A stretch of DNA of 64,000 nt from Cokeromyces recurvatus (GCF_025118155.1 NW_026251392.1:1-64000); one strand, 5' to 3'. Counted from the stretch's first letter, positions 48,879 to 58,992 are shown. Numbers and translations: made by a program. The notes: generated by a model from the letters alone, not told the origin.

Positions 48879-49446
48879 ATAAATAATGCAATTCATTTAC
48901 CCCCATAATATTTAATTTCTTAGTAATCGGCATCACGGCAGTTTCAATAACAGGTGCTTTTGTAAAAGAAATAACAACTTGTGATACGAAAGGAGGTTCT
49001 GGAGAAGTTACGATCTTAAATCTAATATTACCAGTAAACTTGATTAATTCAGCACGAACATCAACAGCAGCATAAACACTTGATTTAAAGCGAATAGATG
49101 CACCAGGAGGGGTAGAGAAATGAGTTTTTGTTTTTGAAGCAGCTGATGAACTAGAATCTGTACGAAGGCTAAATGATATTTCACCAAACTAAAATTAAAA
49201 AAAAATGGGTCTAAGTATGTATGCATATATAAAGTGCATCCTATTTAAAGGTTCAACTTACGATACTATCAGGCGATTGGTTTGATGTAGGTGGAAATAT
49301 TTGCATTCTATACAAAATAATGTTAGCATAATTCTTGTTTTATCTTATTATTTAGTGGCATTAGTTTATCTTACTTTTCAATACGTGGTGCAGCTGAGCC
49401 TAAATCAAAATCGTTGACTTTTGCAGCTTTCTATATAAGATGTTTT

Positions 49447-49497
<51 letters not shown>

Positions 49498-49870
49498 CAA
49501 GAAGTGAGGAAAGTATAACGTCATCTTACAATAATTTTTGGAGCAACTCTAACTAGTGTATCTTCTAATATATCCTCAACTGTAGCAAATACTTTAGGAT
49601 CAATGGATCGCCAAATTTTAGAAAGCATATCGTTAAGCCATTCCATTGATTCACCCATACTATCACTGCTACCACAATCAGCAAGCTTATATATATATAT
49701 AAATATAAAGAAAAATTTGTTATTTCTTTTCATGTATGTATATACTATCATGATGATAATGAATTACTTTTTTTGCGCCATTGAGTTTCTCAATTTGCCA
49801 ATAAAGACTATCTAATACTGAATTGGATAACATGTAAAATGCAATTAAGCCTATATAAAAATATATAGTT

Positions 49871-49911
<41 letters not shown>

Positions 49912-50682
49912 ACTTAGTACTAATCACAATAATATATGTACACACACACACACATATATATATATAGATATATACACATGTACACGATTTTACCTGATCC
50001 ACAAGTTAGGGTAAACACTAGCCAACTACATCCATAACGCCCAAAAAAATAACAGATGGCGCACGTTAATAATAAATATTTGAGAGCCTTTTTTTCTAAA
50101 TTAGTTACGATAATCCAGGGTTCATTTAAAGTTAAAGGTTGTGGATAACGTAATTTGAAACAAATTTTATGAGGCTGAACTGTCTTTTGATCATTTTGGC
50201 TTTGCAAATCATTATTTATAAGCTTATAAGCATGTAAAGAATCTTTATTTATTGAAAAATTTAATAAACAAATAAAAAGAAAAAAAATTTATATATTTAT
50301 ACTAATCTATTTTCAACTTGCCTTGTGAAGGGTCTATCATTGATTTTTGTTCTTCTGGACCCACATACATATCGTTATCCAAAGTAGGGAGATCTTGATC
50401 TGATAAATTCGAGGTATCTGTTCTTGATCCTCTACTACTTTCATTCATACGCTTCTTATCATTTATAAAAGAATAGTCTTGCTGACCTTCCAATGAATCA
50501 TAAGAATCATTCAGATTTTGATTTTGAGAATCCATAGGATTTGTCTCGGTAAAGTTAACATGCTGCTGGTTATTACTTAGATCAGCGGCAACAGTAGAAG
50601 ACTCCATACCATGATCAGCATTAGCATCCTTTTGAACAATATTACTATTATTTAAACTTGAGGAAGGCTGCGATGATATCAT
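45367..50682 (-). CDS. SMP- and C2-domain lipid-transfer protein (Mug190/tricalbin-like)
   Basis: Fourteen exons encode 1404 aa: 50682-50322, 50242-49994, 49850-49768, 49685-49530, 49430-49375, 49307-49262, 49188-48901, 48795-48615, 48553-48425, 48332-47670, 47586-47405, 47325-47173, 47109-46992, 46916-45367. An acidic N-terminus precedes hydrophobic helices (YLLLTCAICYFFGRYGCSWL and GLIAFYML), as in ER-anchored E-Syt/tricalbins. The SMP domain follows (SMEWLNDMLSKIWRSIDPKV, FDLGSAAPRIEKMQIF, FVSQVVISFTKAPV). Then come three C2-like domains (VKVEVRQLKNM; ILSIRITEGKDIEIMDPD; GTLVIESVRLSNI) and a long disordered tail. The fungal protein with this order is Mug190. It should tether ER to another membrane and move lipids. 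The first intron uses a GC donor. Confidence 0.8.
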
Positions 50683-50868
50683 TCCTCAAAATATTTAAGC
50701 AAAAAAAAAACAAAAACAAATAAAAAAATAAAATAAAATAAAATAAAATAAAAACTTTGACTTTTATACAAAGATCTACTTAATTTTTGATTTTTGCATA
50801 ATTTTGTTTCATTTTATATGATGAAATAATGGCTGTTTACCCCGGATAAAAAATATTGAGATAATTAA
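50683..50868. other. 5' flank of the SMP/C2 gene
   Basis: An A-rich leader with an AAAATAAAATAAAAT simple repeat (about 50725-50752) precedes the start codon at 50682 on the gene's own strand as a T-rich tract. It borders the transposon pile that begins at 50869. Confidence 0.5.
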
Positions 50869-50883
50869 TATGTCATTATGTAC

Positions 50884-51132
50884 GATTAAAGAGATTTTTA
50901 TTTAAAAAATTAAAAAAACGACCAATGAGCACATAGCATATGTATATGCTGTTTTGCCCTGGTCAGATCGCTATGAAAAAAAAAAGGAAAGAAAAACCAT
51001 TTTGGGATAAAAGGGAAAATGTTAAAGTGTATGTATAAGTGATGATGAGTAACTATCAGAAAATTGTTATTGTATTGAAAGAAGATGATGGTCAGAGGGT
51101 TCAGGGATTTGGGAGTGAAGCAAGATAGTCCA
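50884..51132 (-). mobile_element. 5'-truncated LINE 3' tail, second insertion at one target
   Basis: Read on the minus strand, this 249-bp piece ends ...AAAATCTCTTTAATC and contains CTGACCAGGGCAAAACAGC and GTGCTCATTGGTCG, which match the 3' UTR of the adjacent LINE (CTGACCCGGGCAATCC; GTGCTCACATGGG). It lies between two perfect copies of the 15-mer TATGTCATTATGTAC (50869-50883 and 51133-51147). This is what a target-site duplication would look like if a second LINE had landed in the duplicated target of the larger element. Confidence 0.75.
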
Positions 51133-51442
51133 TATGTCATTATGTACGATTAAGGATTATTTTATTTATAACAAAAATTTTTATAACAAAAATTTAAACA
51201 ACCCATGTGAGCACATAATACTGGCTTATTGGATTGCCCGGGTCAGTTCGAGAAAGGATAAAAGTGTACTAAAAAACCTTTTGATAGGCAAAAGGGTAAA
51301 AAAGAGAGAGAAGGGAAGAGGAAAAGCAAGATATATCAATAAATACTAGATTCAGGGTTACGTAGCCAGTTTACAAGTTTTGTACCAAGGGGGGCAGTTT
51401 CTGGAGGAATTTTACCATGATGGAGATAGTCAAGTTCAAAAA

Positions 51443-52538
51443 TTATACGGCACATAGCAGGCTAACGAATCGTCCAGGCGAAAAAGACAGATGTGTTGAG
51501 ATTGGCGGCCTGCGCTTTTGTTTATTTGGCAGCTTATTCAAGAGGAAGGACAAAGGGTTGGGTTCGGTCAAAGGCATTTGCAATCTTCGATGCATATGTA
51601 GACACCATATAGCACGAGATCTTGTGAACAAGGCATTAGGGTGATAGATGCACGGTTTAGGGTACCACCAGGTAACCAACCTAGACGCCAGCGGACTATT
51701 CGGCTGCGTTCTGCATTTGACATAGGTAACCAGAGGATAGGATCGATACCTAGGGTAGGACGGCAGGTAGACAAGAGAACGGCATTCTTACTGTTTCGTC
51801 GATCACCAAGATTATCTTTCAGGTATGCTTTACAGATACCATCAAAAGCACGAGGATCATAAATATTATCTTCAAAAGAAGCAGTATACCGTTACCAAAT
51901 AGGTGTTTCGAAAGCTTATACCATTGAGAATGGCTTGAAGAGGGGCGTATATGTGGTAAAAACTTGGAAACAAGAGTATCGTCCGGAGAGTAGATAGACC
52001 GAAGTAAGAATTTAGCTTGCAGGAGGTGAATACGTTCCTTCATTTTGAGCAGGTTGACCAAGTGCAACATAACTTTAGTTGAGGACCGAGTACTACCACC
52101 AAAAATTTTTCGGATACATTGTGTTTGACATGCTTCTAATTTTGTGATTTGAGTAACAGAGACCGAGTTAATAGCGAGGCCATATTCAAGCTGAGCACGT
52201 ACTATTTGAGTGTAAAAACGGACAGAGAGAAGTCGATCAAATCCTTTGTGATTGACACCGAGGGACGTCATTTGATTCATAGTTTGAAGCGCCTTATTAA
52301 TATTGTTCTGTACTAGTTCAGCTGTGTTCAAGAGACCGCCAGGGCTAATAGAGATACCCAAGTAGGAAAAGGATGTCTGACGAGGTAGTGTAGTGCCATA
52401 CAGAGAATAAGAACGATTATTAGGACTAGGAGCCAGTATAGCACATTTCAGTGGATTCCAGCGATAACCTAAGCGTTGACTATGCTCCTCACATTTCTGC
52501 AGCAGGTCCTCAAGGTCAGTAGGGTCAGCTATGAGCAC
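51443..52538 (-). pseudogene. LINE ORF2, C-terminal half of the reverse-transcriptase protein
   Basis: The frame starts directly at the LTR border with VLIADPTDLEDLLQKCEEHS, the stretch that follows YADD in this family. It continues GYRWNPLKCAILAPSPNN, FSYLGISISPGGLL (the thumb-side motif) and NKALQTMNQMTSLGVNHKGF, down to about 51880. Frameshifts then lead to NAERSRIVRWRLGWLPGGT (about 51710) and FTRSRAIWCLHMHRRLQMPL with NPLSFLLNKLPNKQKRR (51679-51443). Cysteine and histidine residues in CIYHP and CLHMH may form the usual C-terminal zinc-binding site. It is not translatable as it stands. Confidence 0.85.
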
Positions 52539-53193
52539 TGTTATGATTGTAGTCGTATTTACAACTAAGTTAATAGAAATAAACCATCATTTATTACATA
52601 ATAAAGAGGTTATTCATATAAAACTAGTGTATTGTACTTCACAGCATAATATTTATTCTAAACTTAGTTTTAATAATAGTCATTGTTAGAGTATTCGAGC
52701 ATTAAAAAATAATTATATACATTGCATTATGTAATATAATAAGAATTCAATAGGTTTATGGCTGTTATATTCAATTACATAATTATTGATACAAGTCATA
52801 CATATTATATATACATCCATAATGTTGTATATTGTTATAGAGGGAATATTCACTATAAATTAATATTAACGCGTTGCTTATCCCAAAGACAATAATCGTG
52901 TATATTTTTAATAACAGCAACAGCTCAGGCATAAATCTGCATACTGTGCACACTTGTGCATACTTGTGCATATTTGTGCATAAAAGCTTTATTATAGCAG
53001 TATTCACTTATCTAAATCACACTCCCATTAATATGACTTACCTTACAAAAACATATAAATAGCACTCATCATTTTTCCATGTTATTTTCTTCTTGTACAA
53101 TTTCTGTATTAGTAATCTTTAATAAAACTATACAAAGCTTTCACAGACTTGTCTTTTCTTTTTTTCTCTTTCCTTATCTTTGTACACAAAACA
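52539..53193 (+). mobile_element. LTR, family 1 copy C
   Basis: This 655-bp LTR starts TGTTATGATTGTAG and ends TTTGTACACAAAACA. It carries the TATAAATA box (about 53054), a TAATAAAA signal (about 53121) and the TTGTGCATA tandem. Its left flank AGCAC and right flank GATGA do not match each other. The left flank does match, with one change, the reverse complement of the left flank of copy D (AGTAC), as expected if the DNA between C and D was inverted. By eye it is almost identical to copy D in opposite orientation. Confidence 0.9.
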
Positions 53194-53978
53194 GATGACA
53201 TTCATACATGTCCTATTGATATTAATTGTATTAACACAGCAATTAAAGAACTTCCACGTGGTAAAGCACCTGGTGTGGATCATTTCACTGTTGAGATGCT
53301 ACAACCATTGACTGAAACCTTGAATCCTGTACTCCTATACATCTTTCGATTATGCTGGCAATGGTCGTACACACCTCACTCCTGGCGTGTGGCCCAAGTA
53401 ATCCCGATACACAAAAAAGGCTCTATCTCTGACCCAAGCAACTTTCGTCCCATCAGTTTGACGTCCACCTTTCGTAAGATACTTGAAAAATGCCTATACA
53501 CTGACCTCGAATGCCAGAGTCCAAAACTTGACATTGCCCAAGGAGGCTTCCGTAGCTCCCGGAGTACACTTGATCAAGCCTTCTGCCTCGTAGAAACATG
53601 CTCAATTTTCCGTCGAAAGCTTAAAGTCACTCCTACTCTCACTTACCTTGACATTAAATCCGCATATGATACTGTTGACCGGAATTTTATTTGGCAATCC
53701 CTTCGACTGTACCTATCTCCAGCACTGCTTGGTCTAATTCAACATCTTTTTGATGATGTCTATATAGAAGTTCTTGTTTCGAACGCTACCTCTTATCGGT
53801 TTTCACCTACCACTGGCGTCCTACAGGGTTCCATTCTATCATCGTTTTTGTATTCCATTTACATTAACCAGTTGCCCTCTCTACTTCGTCGTCAACCGCT
53901 TGATGACGTACCTCCAACAGATATCTGCCGTTTTGCTCGATCCATCAATTGTCTCCTGTATGCTGATGATGTTGTACT
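53194..53978 (+). pseudogene. LINE ORF2, catalytic half of the reverse transcriptase (inverted segment)
   Basis: An uninterrupted frame covers RT motifs in order: AIKELPRGKAPGVDHF (block 1), VIPIHKKGSISDPSNFRPIS (block 2), AQGGFRSSRSTLDQA (block 2a/3), LTYLDIKSAYDTVDRNF (block A with the first catalytic Asp), TTGVLQGSILSSFLYSIYI (block B) and NCLLYADDVV (block C with the catalytic pair). It stops at the LTR border immediately after YADDVV. It is read on the plus strand although the rest of the element is on the minus strand. All catalytic residues are present, but the protein is cut off from both its N-terminal endonuclease and its thumb. Confidence 0.9.
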
Positions 53979-54633
53979 TGTTTTAAGTACAAAGATAAGG
54001 AAAGAGAAAAAAAGAAAAGACAAGTCTGTGAAAGCTTTGTATAGTTTTATTAAAGATTACTAATACAGAAATTGTACAAGAAGAAAATAACATGGAAAAA
54101 TGATGAGTGCTATTTATATGTTTTTGTAAGGTAAGTCATATTAATGGGAGTGTGATTTAGATAAGTGAATACTGCTATAATAAAGCTTTTATGCACAAAT
54201 ATGCACAAGTATGCACAAGTGTGCACAGTATGCAGATTTATGCCTGAGCTGTTGCTGTTATTAAAAATATACACGATTATTGTCTTTGGGATAAGCAACG
54301 CGTTAATATTAATTTATAGTGAATATTCCCTCTATAACAATATACAACATTATGGATGTATATATAATATGTATGACTTGTATCAATAATTATGTAATTG
54401 AATATAACAGCCATAAACCTATTGAATTCTTATTATATTACATAATGCAATGTATATAATTATTTTTTAATGCTCGAATACTCTAACAATGACTATTATT
54501 AAAACTAAGTTTAGAATAAATATTATGCTGTGAAGTACAATACACTAGTTTTATATGAATAACCTCTTTATTATGTAATAAATGATGGTTTATTTCTATT
54601 AACTTAGTTGTAAATACGACTACAATCATAATA
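53979..54633 (-). mobile_element. LTR, family 1 copy D
   Basis: This 655-bp reverse-orientation LTR is nearly identical to copy C; the visible differences are at its tips (TATTATG instead of TGTTATG and GTACTTAAAACA instead of GTACACAAAACA). The flanks are GTACT on the left and TTCTC on the right. It joins LINE ORF1 (right side) to the inverted RT segment (left side). Because the endonuclease region is missing at this point, a deletion probably accompanied or followed its insertion. Confidence 0.9.
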
Positions 54634-55824
54634 TTCTCCTTGTGTGCCGTCCATAGGAACGTCTTCTCTTTCGGTGTCATCAGTAATCATACCGTCCGAT
54701 GGTGGTTTTGATTGCTGTTGAGGAGAATCAAAGATATTGTTTAGTTGTGTATTACGGTCGGCCTTGAGTGAGTCAAATTTTCGTTTAGAAATCCATTGTT
54801 TGTCGAGGAAAAAACGGGCAACAGCGAATTTAACTGGTGTACGAATATGGTCAAGTGCACGTTCCAGACGGGTTTGTTGGAGGTCTGACGCTATGGCGTC
54901 TCTTTCATTAGTTGTAAGAGTGGAGTACTTGGGGTCTGCAAGGATCTTACCACTAGAGGGGTTAAAATCTGCTTTGATTGTAATGTTATGGTGGCGTAGA
55001 AGGTCTGTAAATTCGGTTTCGTAATCGTTATGGATAAGAATGGCAACTGTATTACGAGCGGAATAATGAATGTTGAGTAATCGAGCAGTATTAACACCAA
55101 GTTTTCGAAAGGTAGTGCGTAAGGTGCCAACAGGAATTCGGGCTTTTGTTGGGATGTAGACGAACTTGAAACCTTGGTTCAATGATGGTGGTTGAAAGAA
55201 GCGGGCGGCTGCAGCTTCTCGTTGGAGACGGCGTTGTTCACGTTGTTGAAGTGAAGGTTGTTTAAGTGCTTGTACTTTCTCTTTGTTGTTCCAAGGAGCA
55301 TCTGGGAACTTAGTAAGCTGGTTTTGGGATTCCTGGAGGATGGGAAACTCCAAGGTTGTTGTAACGGTAGGCATGTTGTTAAGTCGGGCATGTAAGTTTT
55401 GGATTTCACTACGTGCTTAAGAGAGTTCTGCAGTCAACTGCTCGACAGTTTGGCATAACTGCTTGATAAGTTCAGATTGGCTGTTGCTGGCAGTAGTAGA
55501 TTCCAATTCGGGTGGCATAATCTCCACGTTGGAGGTCGTTAGAGACAACGGTTGTTGATTTTGTGCAGCAGAACGGACTATAGGGTACATTTCAAAAGCT
55601 TTTACAGCTTTGTGACAGGAGGGGCATGAAAATTGAGGCTGGAAGGGTTCTTTATTTGAAGACCCATGTCTATGAAAAGTAGTGGTTTTGAAACACGCAG
55701 GACATGTTAATTGTCTTCGAAATGTCGAAAAGTTGATGTCGAGTTCAGACAGCTGTTCCTCAGTGAGGGCAGGCTCTGCATTTTTATTGTAGGCTCCTCG
55801 AAGGGGTACCATTACACTCGTCAA
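54634..55824 (-). pseudogene. LINE ORF1 with zinc ribbon and RRM-like region, one nonsense codon
   Basis: The frame starts at ATG 55824. The N-terminal part has a four-cysteine zinc ribbon (LTCPACFKTTTFHRH and FSCPSCHKAV, about residues 37-75). After a TAA at 55417-55419 the same frame continues with ARSEIQNLHARLNNM. A basic glutamine-rich stretch follows, then an RRM-like fold (FKFVYIPTKARIPVGTLRTT, LLNIHYSARNTVAILIHND). It ends at the LTR D border within PMDGTQGE. ORF1 proteins bind the LINE RNA and act as chaperones. The premature stop and the LTR show this copy is inactive. Confidence 0.8.
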
Positions 55825-55944
55825 AGGTTTTATTGTCGAACTGTAGCTTTATTTGAATAATAGAAGTCTTAGTAACGCTTGCCAAATATGGTAAAAATTT
55901 ATCACAAGTGTTGGAAAGCGGGAAAAGGTCTATGTCATTATGTA

Positions 55945-57043
55945 CAGTGCTCACGGTGCCAAATGGCAAGCTTTTAAAAATAAAGGTATTTTTTTTTAAA
56001 CTCAATTAGCAAAATTCAAAAACTTCAATATAAGTATTATACGAATTCAATACTTGGGCAATTTTCAAGAATACCAAAAGAATACTGGATAAAGACTATA
56101 ATATTTCTTAATGGGATATTATTACAGATTCCAGTTATTCTTGTTCTAAAACACTCATTTTCATTAAAATAACTACGTCTTTATCTTTGACATTTGCTCA
56201 AAATTACTATGTAGGATTGAGCTTGGGATAGTAAGGAGAAAGATAAACATATTTTATAATTTCGTGCTATAATTATTCTCTCAGCTTATTTAGAGGTCTA
56301 AATTGACACATTATCCATAATAGGACAGAATTCTTTCATTTCAAGCATTTTATCCATATAATCTAGCGTCTTCGAAATAAAGATCAGGTAATGATCTGTA
56401 ATTGTATTTTTAGAAGCTGGGGCCTTTGGAAAGGTCGCCTTTATTTTATGAGCTCCATCTATCTTTATTTCCTTTGAATCTGAAGAATCCTCAACTCGGT
56501 ATTTATAATACCTGCTACGACAGAAATTGCTCTAAGAACTATATGGGGTACTACTTTAGTAACCAGAATAATAATCATAGCTGGAGCTCCACGAGCTGAA
56601 TGCACAGTTTCCAGCTTCATATTAATATAAAAACCAGTTTCATCAATAAAAATACAATTTTAGAGAAAATTCATATATGTGTTTATTTATTTAAATCTTG
56701 TTCGAAGTCTAGCTTCATCATTTCTTGCAACAGCATGAAATAAAACTCGTTTGGTTGAAATATCACATTCCATGGATATAACTTCTCCAACAACAATAGA
56801 TTTCAAAGACTTATGTTAAAGTATCGACTGCATCTTTTGTTGTGACAGAGGGATATTGATCAAAATAGTTTTCAAGATAATGCTTTTGCTTTTCTTATAG
56901 CTGACTTTTGGAATGATTGACTTTATTAATTTTTTTTTTCATGTATATCCCATTCAAGATTCTCTATCAATTTTTTAGCCCAAGGTATGGATCAAGTTTT
57001 TCTCCCGTTCTATTGCCTCATTTCCTTGTTCACTGAGACCATC

Positions 57044-57100
<57 letters not shown>

Positions 57101-57130
57101 AATCGCTTCTCATGTCATTAATGTAGATCT
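55945..57130 (-). mobile_element. Decayed Tc1/mariner-type DDE transposon
   Basis: The left end TA|CAGTGCTCACGGTGCC at 55943 has the TA target and CAGT start of Tc1 elements. On the minus strand, broken frames between about 57050 and 56290 read SEQGNEAIERGK, then KKQKHYLENYFDQYPSVT, NCIFIDETGFYINMKLETVH, ARGAPAMIIILVTKVVPHIV and FISKTLDYMDKMLEMKEFCP. The first catalytic Asp sits in FIDETGF. The second Asp and the final Glu regions are lost or unreadable. A 50-A tract at 57049-57098 interrupts it. The right terminal repeat was not found. The large LINE inserted at its left tip. Confidence 0.65.
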
Positions 57131-57870
57131 GCCAATAGAAATCGAGCTAAGGTTAAAAAGATAGCAACGAAATCTAAAAAAGGAAATTGAAGAAATGGAG
57201 CATAACAATATTTTTCGTAAAAATAATTCATTATAATCACTTTAACAACTTTATTATTACTCTTTACATTTTTTTATTATGTTAAAATTACTTTAACTAA
57301 GTTTATCATATACGAATTCATTAGTAATACTATGTATAATATTGTGATATCGTTTAGTTTAGAATAAAGTTTTTGTTGTATAGCGGATGATGATGTATTA
57401 CATAATATGCTGTGATAATAATAGTAATACTAAGTAGTAAAACTGGGAGGTATTATAATTATTTTTAATAATCGTATATTTTATACTTATATACTCTTAT
57501 TAAATGTCAGTTTATAACACATTCTTGTATCATAAGCGAAAATAATAAATGCCCGCGTCATGAATGATACTACTACTGTTAAAGATATATATACTGGATA
57601 AATTAGTTATATACATGTTATATTAGTCCAATTGATATATGATGAATATAATCAAATAGTACCCATAGTAGATCTATACATGTCAAATATACTCTATTGT
57701 GTATAATGATATTCATTTAAGACACACATTAAAGAATGATTATAGTAAAGGGAAGGAGTGTTAAAGATATAAATATATTATACTTTATTATGCTTTTCCT
57801 AGACCATTTACTAATATAAGCGAACAAAATTTCGTTATTTGGTTTCGAAAAAAAAGAAAAAAAAAGGAAA
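57131..57870. other. AT-rich stretch without genes
   Basis: I see no coding sequence, RNA gene or clear repeat in these 740 bp. Composition is extremely AT-rich. Confidence 0.5.
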
Positions 57871-58070
57871 ATGTCGGGTAAGATTACTGCTAAATAATAA
57901 AGTTGTTATTTAATCAGGGCATAGATGAATATTAAACATTACAACTTTAATTATTTATAGGATATGCTTTTAGTCATCATGAATATATCGCAAAGTTTAT
58001 TCATTCTACAAAGCATATATGTAGTATAAGTTCAATTATAAGGAGCAAAAGTAATTCGCAAAATACAGGC
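57871..58070 (+). pseudogene. 5' end of an unknown gene cut off by a repeat
   Basis: A short first exon (57871-57877, ATGTCGG) with a good GTAAGA donor and an exon from 57961 (after TTATTTATAG) join in frame to MSGYAFSHHEYIAKF and about 24 more residues. The second exon ends at a good GTAAGT donor (58071). No continuing exon exists: repeat 2 begins about 90 bp later. The splice signals suggest a former gene whose 3' part was lost. The family is unknown. Confidence 0.35.
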
Positions 58071-58157
58071 GTAAGTTAGGATTTTCATAAGAAATACATA
58101 CATACATATATATATAAATATACATATATCAATATATATCTGTATATAAAAGTATTC

Positions 58158-58585
58158 ATTCTTCTTGTACAATCTCTCTGGCTATTTCTACTTTCCTTGT
58201 AATTACAGATGACATTTATAGATGCTTTGTTTCACTGATGTTGTGTTATCACATATTAACCTCTTTATGATGGTATTAACAGTCATGGTACAGATCATGT
58301 TATGGTATTATATTTTTGACAAATTGTTAATTCAATAAGGGTTTCATTTGATAGTTATATAATTATTCCTTGACATGATGATGCTGTTTATACAACATTA
58401 TTGTGTAATGAATACTTAATATTTATGTCTTATTATATCGTATATTATCATTACATACAGGTGCAACAATATATAAATAGGGACCTATTCTGTAATCATT
58501 TTGAACAATCAAAAAAGTTTTCACAAACTTACTCTATCATATTTCCTTTATTTTACTTTATCAATAGCTTTTTGTCTTCTTTCTT
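58158..58585 (+). repeat. LTR-like repeat 2, copy with promoter end
   Basis: The left part matches 2458-2775. The right part has the arrangement TATAAATAG ... AAGTTTTCACAAACTTACTC, very similar to the TATAAATAG ... AAGTTTTCACAGACTTGTC end of LTR family 1. It is therefore probably a solo LTR of a related family. It ends at or just before the start codon of the secreted-protein gene at 58600. Exact ends and a target duplication could not be defined. Confidence 0.6.
58472..58479 (+). promoter_or_regulatory. TATA box inside LTR-like repeat 2
   Basis: TATAAATA lies 121 bp upstream of the secreted-protein ATG and occupies the same place as the TATA box in LTR family 1. It is the best candidate core promoter for that gene. 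Confidence 0.55.
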
Positions 58586-58599
58586 TTTGTTAAGAAAAA

Positions 58600-58992
58600 A
58601 TGTTCAAAGTATTTGTATTGTTATTCCTTCTCTGTTGGCAATTTTGTGAAGGTGCCATCTTCAATAAGATGTGTCCTTCAGTTGTAGCTGGTAAAAGTAT
58701 AACTGATCAACGTTTAAATCAAGCTCGATTGAGGACAGGTTGGAGAAATCAAAACCAGTATTGGTATTGTGGTGGATTTCATGACCATTCAGATGGAAGC
58801 TGGAATAGAAAGAGTATGCGCAGAGATAGAGAGGCTGATAGACATATTCATTTAAGATTTTCAGTATCAAACACAGGACAATGGTCAAATTGTGTTTTGG
58901 ACGCACCAAATGATATACCTGATCTTTCTACATATTATCGTGGTTATATACTCTGTTGGAACAGAACAATGCAATGGACACAAAGCCATTAG
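58600..58992 (+). CDS. Small secreted cysteine-containing protein
   Basis: A single exon encodes 130 aa. Residues 1-18 (MFKVFVLLFLLCWQFCEG) are a signal peptide. The mature protein of about 112 residues is rich in W, Y, R and D and has four cysteines (in KMCPSV, WYCGGF, NCVLD and LCWNR), enough for two disulphides. Other visible pieces are QARLRTGWRNQNQYWY and DGSWNRKSMRRDREADRH. There is no GPI signal or second membrane helix. I do not recognise the family. Size, secretion signal and repeat-rich setting fit a lineage-specific secreted protein, possibly involved in interaction with other organisms; that is inference. The promoter seems to come from the repeat directly upstream. Confidence 0.7.
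   Translation: MFKVFVLLFLLCWQFCEGAIFNKMCPSVVAGKSITDQRLNQARLRTGWRNQNQYWYCGGFHDHSDGSWNRKSMRRDREADRHIHLRFSVSNTGQWSNCVLDAPNDIPDLSTYYRGYILCWNRTMQWTQSH

Larger units (their letters stand above)
51148..55930 (-). mobile_element. LINE retrotransposon, nearly full span, interrupted and rearranged
   Basis: The element is bounded by the 15-bp duplication TATGTCATTATGTAC (51133-51147, 55931-55945). On the minus strand it runs from a 5' end at 55930 to a 3' end TTAATC at 51148. ORF1 occupies 55824-54634 with one in-frame stop at 55417-55419. The ORF2 reverse transcriptase is split: the catalytic half (53194-53978) is inverted between two LTRs and the C-terminal half (52538-51443) is in the original orientation with frameshifts. 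The endonuclease part expected between ORF1 and RT is missing. The 3' UTR is 51148-51440. Copies of the same family lie at 22255, 25576 and 50884. Confidence 0.9.

Noticed and set aside
53149..53193. Start codon in LTR C that would open the RT frame as a 304-aa protein
   Set aside because: The first residues are read from LTR sequence and the last from LTR D; the open frame is an accident of the insertions, not a gene.
54737..55024. Plus-strand frame opposite LINE ORF1
   Set aside because: Antisense shadow of the ORF1 coding sequence.
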